Shown here one piece after another: positions 57,453 through 64,000 of a DNA stretch of 64,000 nucleotides. Numbering within the stretch: position 1 is the stretch's first letter; each line of letters begins with the position of its first letter. Source of the stretch: JASLDZ01 sp964244065 (GTDB lineage Bacteria > Pseudomonadota > Alphaproteobacteria > Caulobacterales > Caulobacteraceae). The DNA lies in NCBI GenBank assembly GCA_964244065.1, contig CAXTHH010000002.1, forward strand, positions 248,001 to 312,000. Reading direction: 5' to 3'. The notes beneath the pieces are model-generated. The model did no database searches, was not told the DNA's origin, and saw only the letters and a list, made by a program, of their open reading frames with translations. Position numbers and translations under genes: made by a program.

Positions 57453-57556
57453 CGTCGCCCTCGGGCTTGACCCGAGGGCCGGGCGCCGGTCGTGCGCTCC
57501 GGCCAGCCGTCCAGCGCACCACGCTCGGTCCTCGGGTCAAGCCCGAGGACGACGGG
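57453..57556. repeat. Inverted-repeat element (CCTCGGGCTTGACCCGAGG family)
   Basis: CGTCGCCCTCGGGCTTGACC with the following CGAGGGCC at 57453-57480, and GGTCCTCGGGTCAAGCCCGA with GGACGACGG at 57527-57556, are inverted arms, each itself a hairpin. It lies between metZ and the aldehyde dehydrogenase gene, both minus-strand. Related copies are in 39281-39706 and at the window end. Confidence 0.75.
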
Positions 57557-57580
57557 GGAGGAGCGGACGTGGAGAAGCTC

Positions 57581-59008
57581 TCAGCCCTGCACCAGCACGC
57601 TCTTCACGTTGCAGAACTCGTACAGGCCGAACTCGCCCACCTCGCGGCCATAGCCGGAGTGCTTCACGCCGCCGAACGGCAGGCGCGGGTCGGAGCGGAC
57701 GTTGGTGTTCACGAAGGCCATGCCGGCGTCCAGCTCCTCGGCCGCGATGCGCTCGCCGCGGGCCAGGTCGCGCGTCATCACCGCCGAGCCCAGGCCGAAG
57801 GGGGAGGCGTTGGCGATGCGGATGGCGTCGGCTTCGTCCTCCGCCGCGATGATCGCCGCCACGGGGCCGAACACCTCGTCGTCGTAGGCGGGCTGGCCGG
57901 GGCGCACGTCGGCGAGCACGGTGGGTGGGTACCAGGCGCCCGGCTGGTCCGGAAGCTCGCCGCCGAGCAGCAGGCGGGCGCCGGCGTCGACGCTGCGGCG
58001 CACCTGCGCGTGGATCTCGTTGCGCGCCTCCACCGACTGGAGCGGGCCGAAGCGTGTGGCCGGGTCGGCGGGGTCGCCGGGGACGTAGGCGCGCATGGCC
58101 TCCACCAGCGCCGCCTCGAACGCCTCGCGCACGGGGGGCGGCACGATGAAGCGCTTGGCGGCGATGCAGCTCTGGCCGCCGTTGACCATGCGGCCGGCGG
58201 CGCAGGCCTTGGCCGCGGCGGGCACGTCCGCGTCGTCGAGCACGAGGTAGGCGTCGGCGCCGCCGAGCTCGAGCACCGTCTTCTTCAGTTCGCGGCCGGC
58301 GACCTCGGCCACCTTGCGCCCCGCCTCCACCGAGCCGGTCAGAGTGACGGCGGCGATGTTGGGGTCGGCGATCAGCCCGGCCACCTCGCGCGAGGGCAGG
58401 AGCACGGTGCGGAACAGGTCGGCGGGCGCGCCCGCGTCGCGGTGCAGCGCCTCCAGCGCGAGGGCGCAGCCGGGCACGTTGCTGGCGTGCTTCAGCACGC
58501 AGCCGTTGCCGGCCATCAGGTTGGGCGCGGTGAAGCGGATCAGCTGCCAGAACGGGAAGTTCCAGGGCATCACCGCCAGCACCACGCCCAGCGGGTTGAA
58601 GGTCACGAACGCCTTGGGGCCGCCGCCCTCGCCGGAGGACATGTCCACCGGCCGAGGCTGCAGCAGGCGCTCGGCGTGGTCCGCGAACCAGTCGAGGCTG
58701 GCGGCGCACTTCTCGACCTCGGCCAGGCCGTCGGTGACGGTCTTGCCCATCTCGGCGGTCATCAGCGCGGCGTAGTCGCCCCGGCGCTCGCGCATCAGGG
58801 CGGCGATCCGACGGTTCAGGGCGGCGCGCTCGGCGAAGGGCGTGCGGCGCCAGGCGCGCTGGGCGGCCGCGGCGGCGCGGGCCGCCTCGCACGCGTCATC
58901 CAGCGTGTGCGCGTCGTAGACGCGCCCGGGCTCGCCCGTGGCGGGGTTCACGGTCCGCAGCTTGCCGGGGCCGCCGGCGCCGTGCGGAGGCTCGATCTGT
59001 TCGGCCAT
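57581..59008 (-). CDS. NAD(P)-dependent succinate-semialdehyde dehydrogenase-type aldehyde dehydrogenase
   Basis: Oxidises an aldehyde, probably succinate semialdehyde, to the acid. The 475-residue protein shows FNPLGVVLAVMPWNFPFWQ, VTLTGSVEAGRKVAEVAGRELKKTVLELGG (catalytic Glu) and NGGQSCIAAKRFIV (nucleophile Cys), and ends LPFGGVKHSGYGREVGEFGLYEFCNVKSV. The pattern is that of the short Sad/YneI subgroup. The ATG at 59008 is divergent from rsmB across 50 nt. Confidence 0.9.
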   Translation of the reverse strand: MAEQIEPPHGAGGPGKLRTVNPATGEPGRVYDAHTLDDACEAARAAAAAQRAWRRTPFAERAALNRRIAALMRERRGDYAALMTAEMGKTVTDGLAEVEKCAASLDWFADHAERLLQPRPVDMSSGEGGGPKAFVTFNPLGVVLAVMPWNFPFWQLIRFTAPNLMAGNGCVLKHASNVPGCALALEALHRDAGAPADLFRTVLLPSREVAGLIADPNIAAVTLTGSVEAGRKVAEVAGRELKKTVLELGGADAYLVLDDADVPAAAKACAAGRMVNGGQSCIAAKRFIVPPPVREAFEAALVEAMRAYVPGDPADPATRFGPLQSVEARNEIHAQVRRSVDAGARLLLGGELPDQPGAWYPPTVLADVRPGQPAYDDEVFGPVAAIIAAEDEADAIRIANASPFGLGSAVMTRDLARGERIAAEELDAGMAFVNTNVRSDPRLPFGGVKHSGYGREVGEFGLYEFCNVKSVLVQG

Positions 59009-59058
59009 GGGCGGTGTCTAGCGCTTCCTCCCGGCGGAGCGGAGACGTAATCGAGCCC

Positions 59059-60384
59059 ATGCCTCCGCCGCCCCGCCCCGTCCGCCGCCCGACACCCTCC
59101 GTCGAGGGCGTGGCGGCGCGGGCGCTGGCGCTGGCGCTGCTGGGCGCCGCGCTCGGCCGGCGCGGCGGGCTGGACGACGCGGCGCGCGCGCCCGGCGGCG
59201 CGGCGCTGGAGCCCAAGGACCGCGCCTTCGCCCGCGCGCTGACCCTCGCCACCCTGCGCCGGCTGGGCGGGATCGACCGCCTGCTCGACGCGCGCCTGCA
59301 GCGGCCGCCGCCGCCGGCCGTGCGCGACCTCCTCCGGCTGGGGGCCGGTCAGCTGCTGGCGCTCAAGGCGCCCGCCTACGCGGCGGTCTCGACCACGCTG
59401 GCGCTCGCGGAGACGGACGGGGCGCTTCGCCCGTTCAAGGGCCTGGTCAACGCGGTGCTGCGGGGGATGGACCGCGACGGCGGCCCCGCGCTGCTCGACG
59501 CCCTGCCGCCGGAAGCCGACCTGCCCGACTGGATCGCCGCCCGCTGGCGCGCCGCCTGGGGGGAGGACGCCTTGCACGCCCTGGCCCTGCGCCTGCGCGA
59601 GGAGCCGCCCACCGACCTCACGCCCCGCGACCCCGCCGACGCGGAGGCGCTCGCCGCCGAGCTGGAGGCCGCGTCGCTCCCCGGCGGCTCGCTTCGCACC
59701 GGCCTGCGCGGAGACCCGGCCGCCTGGCCCGGCTACGCCGAGGGCCGCTGGTGGGTGCAGGACGCGGCGGCCGCCTGGCCCGCGCGGCTGCTGCGCGTGC
59801 GCCCCGGCGAGACCGCGCTCGACCTCTGCGCCGCGCCCGGGGGCAAGGCGCTGCAGCTCGCCGCCGCCGGCGCGCGCGTCACGGCGGTGGACCGCTCGCC
59901 CGCCCGGCTGGAGCGTCTGGCCGAGAACCTCGCCCGCACAGGGTTCACCGTCGAGACCCACGCCGCCGAGGCGGGCGACTGGGGCGCGGGCCGCACCTTC
60001 GACGCCGTGCTCTTGGACGCGCCGTGCAGCGCCACCGGCACCTTCCGCCGCCACCCGGACGTGCTGTGGGCCGCGCGCCCCGGCGACGTGGCCAAGCTCG
60101 CCGCCGTGCAGGCCCGCCTGCTCCGCGCCGCCGCCGACCGCACCGCCCCGGGCGGTCGCCTCGTCTACGCCGTGTGCTCGCTGGAGCCGGAGGAGGGCGA
60201 GGCGCAGATCGGCCCCTTCCTCGCCGCACGCCCGGAGTTCGAGCGCCTGCCCGCCGCGGCCGACGAGCCCGCCTGGCCCGGCGTCTCCGGCGCGGACGGC
60301 ACGTGGCGCATCTCGCCGGCCGCGGCCGAGCCCGCAGGCGGGGCGGACGGCTTCTTCATCGCGCGTTTCCACAGGCGGGCCTGA
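59059..60384 (+). CDS. rsmB: 16S rRNA (cytosine967-C5)-methyltransferase RsmB family
   Basis: Methylates cytosine 967 in helix 31 of 16S rRNA. The 441-residue protein has an N-terminal NusB-like domain (about residues 15-140; FARALTLATLRRLGGIDRLLD, AVSTTLALAE) and a C-terminal Rossmann methyltransferase with DLCAAPGGKALQLAA, the Cys of LDAPCSATGTFRRHPDVLW and the catalytic Cys of VYAVCSLEPEEGE. The ATG at 59059 fits better than one at 59014 inside the divergent gap. Confidence 0.94.
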   Translation: MPPPPRPVRRPTPSVEGVAARALALALLGAALGRRGGLDDAARAPGGAALEPKDRAFARALTLATLRRLGGIDRLLDARLQRPPPPAVRDLLRLGAGQLLALKAPAYAAVSTTLALAETDGALRPFKGLVNAVLRGMDRDGGPALLDALPPEADLPDWIAARWRAAWGEDALHALALRLREEPPTDLTPRDPADAEALAAELEAASLPGGSLRTGLRGDPAAWPGYAEGRWWVQDAAAAWPARLLRVRPGETALDLCAAPGGKALQLAAAGARVTAVDRSPARLERLAENLARTGFTVETHAAEAGDWGAGRTFDAVLLDAPCSATGTFRRHPDVLWAARPGDVAKLAAVQARLLRAAADRTAPGGRLVYAVCSLEPEEGEAQIGPFLAARPEFERLPAAADEPAWPGVSGADGTWRISPAAAEPAGGADGFFIARFHRRA

Positions 60385-60467
60385 ACGCCCGCCGCCGCTC
60401 GCGCGTTCAGCCGGGGTTCAGCCGCGGCCCTCGACGCTGCGGTCCGCATCCCCGCCCGAGCCTCGCC

Positions 60468-60947
60468 ATGCGTCCCCTCCGCCCCCTCATCCTCGCCGCC
60501 TCGCTCCTCGCCGTCGGCGGCCTGTCCGCCTGCGAGACCTACGGCGGTCCCGGCGACTACGGGCCCTACGAGTACGGCGCCCCCGCCCGGGTGGAGCGCG
60601 GCGTGGTGATCGGCGCCCGGCCGATCCGCTTCGGCGGCGGCGACACGGGGGCGGGCGCGGTGGTGGGCGGCGTCTCCGGCGGCCTGATCGGCTCCGCCGC
60701 CGCCGGCCGCCACGACGGCTTCGCCGGCGGGATCGCGGGCGCCGTGCTGGGCGCCCTGGTCGGCTCGGCGCTGGAGCGTTCGAACGCGCAGCCCGGCTTC
60801 GCCTACCTGATCCGCTTCGACCGCGACGGCACGGAGGTAGAGGTGCCGCAGGCCGACCGCTACCCGCTGCGCGAGGGCGTGCGGGTCGCGGTCAGCTACG
60901 GCCCGCGCGTGCGCGTGACGCCGATCGCGCCGCCGCCGCGGGGGTGA
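60468..60947 (+). CDS. Glycine-zipper outer-membrane lipoprotein
   Basis: A 159-residue lipoprotein. The signal ends in a lipobox (GGLSAC), followed by a Tyr/Gly/Pro region and a glycine zipper (about residues 60-100; GAGAVVGGVSGGLIGSAAAG, GIAGAVLGALVGSAL) as in SlyB/PcpY. A small beta domain (YLIRFDRDGTEVEVPQADRY, LREGVRVAVSYGPRVRV) is the usual C-terminus of this family. It may stabilise the outer membrane. It is 83 nt after rsmB. Confidence 0.88.
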   Translation: MRPLRPLILAASLLAVGGLSACETYGGPGDYGPYEYGAPARVERGVVIGARPIRFGGGDTGAGAVVGGVSGGLIGSAAAGRHDGFAGGIAGAVLGALVGSALERSNAQPGFAYLIRFDRDGTEVEVPQADRYPLREGVRVAVSYGPRVRVTPIAPPPRG

Positions 60948-61038
60948 GGGGGCCCGAGCACGTCGGCGCTGCCGACGTGTCCGACCTCACGCCGAGCCCG
61001 CTTCCCACCGCCGCCGCCCGGCGCCAAGGTCCGGCGCG

Positions 61039-62460
61039 ATGACCGACGCCGCTCGCTCCGCCCCCGTCCGCGGCTTCGGTGCGCGCGCCACCGATCTGGG
61101 CGGGCCGGGGGGGCGGGCCCGGTTCGCGGAGAGCACGGAGGGGCGGCTGTGGGACTGGGCGCAGGCCCGGCGCGGCTTGCGGCTGCGCACGCTGGTGTGG
61201 GTGCGCTGGGCGTCGATCGCCGGCCAGCTGATCGTGCTGCTCAGCGCCCGCTACGGCTTCGACATCCGGCCGCCGCTGCTGCCCTGCCTGCTCGCCATCG
61301 GCGCGGCCGCGCTGCTGAACCTGTCGCTGTCGGTGGCCTGGCCGGGCGCGCGGGTGGCGGGCAAGCGCGAGGCCCTTGCGCAGCTGGGGTTCGACATCGC
61401 CCAGCTCACGGCGCTGCTGTGGCTCACCGGCGGGCTGCAGAACCCGTTCTCGCTGCTGCTGATCGCGCCGGCCACGGTGGCGGCGGCCACCCTGCCGACG
61501 CGCTCGGCGCTGGGCGTCGGCGCCCTGGCGGTGGGGGCGGTGGTGATGCTGGCGGTGTGGCGCCAGCCCCTGCCCTGGCTGGACGGGCGGGAGCTGGTGC
61601 TGCCCGAGCTCTACCGCTTCGCCGTGCTGATCGCGACGGCCAGCGGCATCGTCTTCACCGGCGTCTACGCCTGGCAGGCGCAGGCCGAGGCGCACCGGAT
61701 GGAGCTGGCGCTCGCCGCCACCCAGGCGGTGCTGGCGCGCGAGCAGCGGCTGTCCGCGCTGGGCGGCCTGGCCGCCTCGGCCGCGCACGAGCTCGGCACG
61801 CCCCTGGCCACGATCCAGGTGGTGACCAAGGAGATGCTGCGCGAGCTGGAGGCCGGCACGGTGCGCGAGGACGTGCAGCTGCTCTCCGACCAGGCCGAGC
61901 GCTGCCGCGAGATCCTGCGCCGCCTCTCCACCCATCCGGAGGCCGCGGACCAGCGCCACGCGCGCATGAGCCTCTCCCAGCTCATGGAGGAGATCGCCGA
62001 GCCCTACCGGAACGACGCGGGCGAGGTCTCCATCGAGTGCGAGGTCACGTGCGCGGCGGGCGCGTCCATCCTGGAGGTGCGCCGCCTGCCCGAGGTGCTG
62101 CACGGCCTCTCCGCCTTTGTGGAGAACGCCGTCGACTTCGCCGAGTCGATCGTCGAGGTCACCGCGCACTATGACGTCGACCGCCTGCTGGTGGAGGTGC
62201 GCGACGACGGCCCGGGCTTCCCCCCCGACGTGATGGCGCGCCTGGGCGAGCCCTACGTCACCACCCGGCCCCAGGCGGAGAACAGCCGCAGCAACCACCT
62301 GGGCATGGGGCTCGGCTTTTTCATCGCCAAGACGCTGCTGGAGCGCACGGGCGCCGCCGTGGAGTTCCGCAACGCCCGGCGCGGCGGCGCGGTGGTGTGC
62401 GCGCGCTGGAGCCGCGACCGGCTGGAGGCCCCCGCGGACCCGGATGCGCTGACCATTTGA
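61039..62460 (+). CDS. regB: Redox-sensing histidine kinase, ActS/PrrB/RegB family
   Basis: Senses the quinone pool and redox state and phosphorylates RegA. The 473-residue protein has six helices (about residues 50-220) with the ubiquinone-binding heptapeptide GGLQNPF at 131-137. The H-box (AHELGTPLATIQVV) has the phosphorylated His250, and the redox-active Cys289 is in ERCREILRRL. The ATP lid motifs are VENAVDFA, DDGPGFP and GMGLGFFIAKTLLERTG. Its partner regA follows 79 nt later. Confidence 0.95.
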   Translation: MTDAARSAPVRGFGARATDLGGPGGRARFAESTEGRLWDWAQARRGLRLRTLVWVRWASIAGQLIVLLSARYGFDIRPPLLPCLLAIGAAALLNLSLSVAWPGARVAGKREALAQLGFDIAQLTALLWLTGGLQNPFSLLLIAPATVAAATLPTRSALGVGALAVGAVVMLAVWRQPLPWLDGRELVLPELYRFAVLIATASGIVFTGVYAWQAQAEAHRMELALAATQAVLAREQRLSALGGLAASAAHELGTPLATIQVVTKEMLRELEAGTVREDVQLLSDQAERCREILRRLSTHPEAADQRHARMSLSQLMEEIAEPYRNDAGEVSIECEVTCAAGASILEVRRLPEVLHGLSAFVENAVDFAESIVEVTAHYDVDRLLVEVRDDGPGFPPDVMARLGEPYVTTRPQAENSRSNHLGMGLGFFIAKTLLERTGAAVEFRNARRGGAVVCARWSRDRLEAPADPDALTI

Positions 62461-62539
62461 AACGTCCGGCCACCTGCGACATTGTGTCAGGCAGGATCGC
62501 GCGGTCTCCCGCGCGGCGCCCGTTCGCAGGGATAAGCGC

Positions 62540-63100
62540 ATGACCGACGTCTCCGCCTCCATCGCCGCGCTGCCCGAGAAGACGCTGCTGGTGCTCGACG
62601 ACGACGCCCCGCTGCGAACGCGGCTGGGCAGGGCGCTGGAAGCGCGGGGCTTCGAGGTCACCCAGTGCGCCTCCGTGGCCGAGGCCACCGCCGCCGTGCG
62701 CGACCACCCGCCCGCCTTCGCCGTCTGCGACCTCAGGCTGGAGGACGGCAACGGCCTGCAGGTGGTGCAGGCGATCCAGGAGGCGCGGCCCGACGCCCGC
62801 GTCGTCATGCTCACCGGCTACGGCAACATCGCCACCGCCGTGCAGGCGGTGAAGGCGGGGGCGGTCGACTACCTGCCCAAGCCCGCCGACGCCGACGACG
62901 TGGCCCGCGCCCTCCTGGCCGCCAAGGAGGGCACCGCCACGCCCCCGCCGGAGAACCCCATGAGCGCCGACCGGGTGCGGTGGGAGCACATCCAGCGCGT
63001 CTACGAGCTGTGCGGCCACAACATCAGCGAGACGGCGCGCCGGCTGAACATGCACCGCCGCACCCTCCAGCGCATCCTGGCCAAGCGCGCGCCGCGCTGA
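62540..63100 (+). CDS. regA: Redox response regulator, ActR/PrrA/RegA family
   Basis: Global activator of respiration, carbon and nitrogen genes under low oxygen in alphaproteobacteria. The 186-residue protein has a receiver domain with the acidic pocket in LVLDDDAPL, phosphorylated Asp64 (CDLRLEDGNGL), MLTGYG and Lys in YLPKPAD. A linker with ENPMSADRVRWEHIQRVYE leads to a Fis-type helix-turn-helix (ISETARRLNMHRRTLQRILAKRAPR). Its stop overlaps the next start (TGATG). Confidence 0.95.
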   Translation: MTDVSASIAALPEKTLLVLDDDAPLRTRLGRALEARGFEVTQCASVAEATAAVRDHPPAFAVCDLRLEDGNGLQVVQAIQEARPDARVVMLTGYGNIATAVQAVKAGAVDYLPKPADADDVARALLAAKEGTATPPPENPMSADRVRWEHIQRVYELCGHNISETARRLNMHRRTLQRILAKRAPR

Positions 63101-63888
63101 TGGCCATCCTGGACGCCTTCCGGCTCGACGGGCGCACGGCGCTCGTCACCGGCGGCTCGCGCGGCATCGGCAGGATGATCGCCCGCGGCTTCCTCGAGGC
63201 GGGCTGCGCGCGCGTCTACATCTCCTCGCGCAAGGCCGACGCGTGCGAGGCGACCGCCGCCGAGCTCGGCGACCGCTGCGTGCCGCTCCCGCAGGACGTG
63301 TCCACCGTGGACGGCTGCCGCGAGCTGGCCGACCGGCTGGGCGCGCTGGAGCCCAGGCTCGACATCCTGGTGAACAACGCCGGGGCGGCCTGGGGCGCGG
63401 CGTTCGAGACCTTTCCCGAGAGCGGCTGGGACAAGGTGATGGACCTGAACCTGAAGTCGCCCTTCTTCCTGACCCAGCAGCTCTACCCGCGGCTCAAGGC
63501 GGCGGCCTCGCCGGAGCGGCCGGCCAAGGTGATCATGGTGGCGTCCATCGACGGGATCGCGCTGAACCCGTGGGAGACCTACTCGTACCACGCGTCGAAG
63601 TCGGCGCTGATCTACCTCACCCGGCGCATGGCCGCGCGGCTGATCCAGGACCACGTGGCGGTGACGGCCATCGCGCCCGGCGCCTTCGCGTCGGAGATGA
63701 ACCGCGCCGCGCGCGACCACGCCGACGCGGTGTCCGAGGCCATCCCCGCCCGCCGCATCGGGCAGGACGAGGACATGGCGGCCGCCGCCGTCTACCTCGC
63801 CTCCCGCGCCGGGGACTACGTGGTCGGCGCCACCCTGCCGGTGGATGGCGGCGTGGCCCTGGCGCGCCTGCCGGGCGCGATGGGCTAG
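63100..63888 (+). CDS. SDR-family oxidoreductase (RhlG/FabG-like)
   Basis: A 262-residue NADP-dependent dehydrogenase. The cofactor loop is VTGGSRGIGRMIARGFLEAG with ISSRKADA implying NADPH; NNAGAAWGAAFE, VASIDG and the Tyr-Lys of YSYHASKSALIYL form the active site; it ends GATLPVDGGV. It resembles RhlG-type 3-oxoacyl reductases. It overlaps the regA stop by one base, so it is probably co-expressed with the redox regulator. The substrate is unknown. Confidence 0.92.
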   Translation: MAILDAFRLDGRTALVTGGSRGIGRMIARGFLEAGCARVYISSRKADACEATAAELGDRCVPLPQDVSTVDGCRELADRLGALEPRLDILVNNAGAAWGAAFETFPESGWDKVMDLNLKSPFFLTQQLYPRLKAAASPERPAKVIMVASIDGIALNPWETYSYHASKSALIYLTRRMAARLIQDHVAVTAIAPGAFASEMNRAARDHADAVSEAIPARRIGQDEDMAAAAVYLASRAGDYVVGATLPVDGGVALARLPGAMG

Positions 63889-63925
63889 GCTCTCGCGCGC
63901 TCGAACCGCCTCACCTCACCCTCCC

Positions 63926-64000
63926 CGTCGCCCTTGGACTTGATCCGAGGGCCGAGCCCGCCGCGACTCCACGTGAGAGGTCGTGCAGGTCCGGCGCCCG
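63926..64000. repeat. Inverted-repeat element (CCTCGGACTTGATCCGAGG family), cut by window end
   Basis: CGTCGCCCTTGGACTTGATC with the following CGAGGGCC matches the left arms at 57453 and within 39281-39706. The right arm would lie beyond the end. Confidence 0.65.

Noticed and set aside
1..64000. CRISPR array, prophage or IS transposase
   Set aside because: No regularly spaced direct repeats, phage structural genes or DDE/HUH transposase motifs were seen. The one tyrosine recombinase is XerC by context.

Overview
The window is very GC-rich, tightly packed chromosomal DNA from an alphaproteobacterium, most likely of the Caulobacteraceae (Caulobacter/Phenylobacterium type). This rests on an ActS/RegB-ActR/RegA redox pair, rph-hrcA-grpE and tsaB-rimI-fur blocks, a sucD-sucA-sucB-lpd run, a DUF484-xerC pair, and many secreted S9, M13 and M28 peptidases. 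No rRNA, CRISPR array, prophage or classical IS transposase was seen. The only intact tRNA is tRNA-Gly(GCC).

Layout. 1-7.8 kb: FeSOD, a DUF1328 membrane peptide, an S9 peptidase, a DUF559 endonuclease inside an inverted-repeat cassette, rph, hrcA, grpE and a Tim44-like protein. 7.9-14.1 kb: a molybdenum cofactor block (moeA-moaC, a VOC gene, moaB-moaE-moaD-moaA on the minus strand) divergent from a MobA-like nucleotidyltransferase and a CysG-like siroheme protein. 14.1-20.3 kb: a 2OG-Fe(II) oxygenase and an EmrB-EmrA-NodT efflux operon divergent from its likely TetR repressor, with two identical operators between them. 20.5-25.6 kb: obgE-nadD-rsfS-rlmH-EnvC-like run, then mesaconyl-CoA hydratase and a HIT protein. 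25.6-28.5 kb: nifU-like, nitroreductase, tsaB, rimI and fur on the minus strand. 28.6-33.8 kb: a GtrB-like glycosyltransferase beside two large polytopic membrane proteins that share a C-terminal domain. 33.9-37 kb: an ABC importer with a fused double permease. 37-44.8 kb: M13 peptidase, SDR, small periplasmic proteins, tRNA-Gly, DUF6065-M28 pair and an L,D-transpeptidase. 45-52.5 kb: TCA-cycle genes sucD-sucA-sucB-lpd with a vapBC toxin-antitoxin pair between sucB and lpd. 52.6-59 kb: SDR, xerC, DUF484, apaG, metZ and an aldehyde dehydrogenase. 59-63.9 kb: rsmB, a glycine-zipper lipoprotein, the RegB/RegA pair and an SDR.

Two themes stand out. First, the gaps are populated by several families of inverted-repeat elements. 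One copy carries the DUF559 endonuclease gene between 64-bp inverted arms, and a gene-less relative lies about 4 kb away. Second, neighbouring genes are often coupled by 4-nt overlaps with rare starts (GTGA, TTGA and one apparent CTGA for rlmH), and these decide several start codons.
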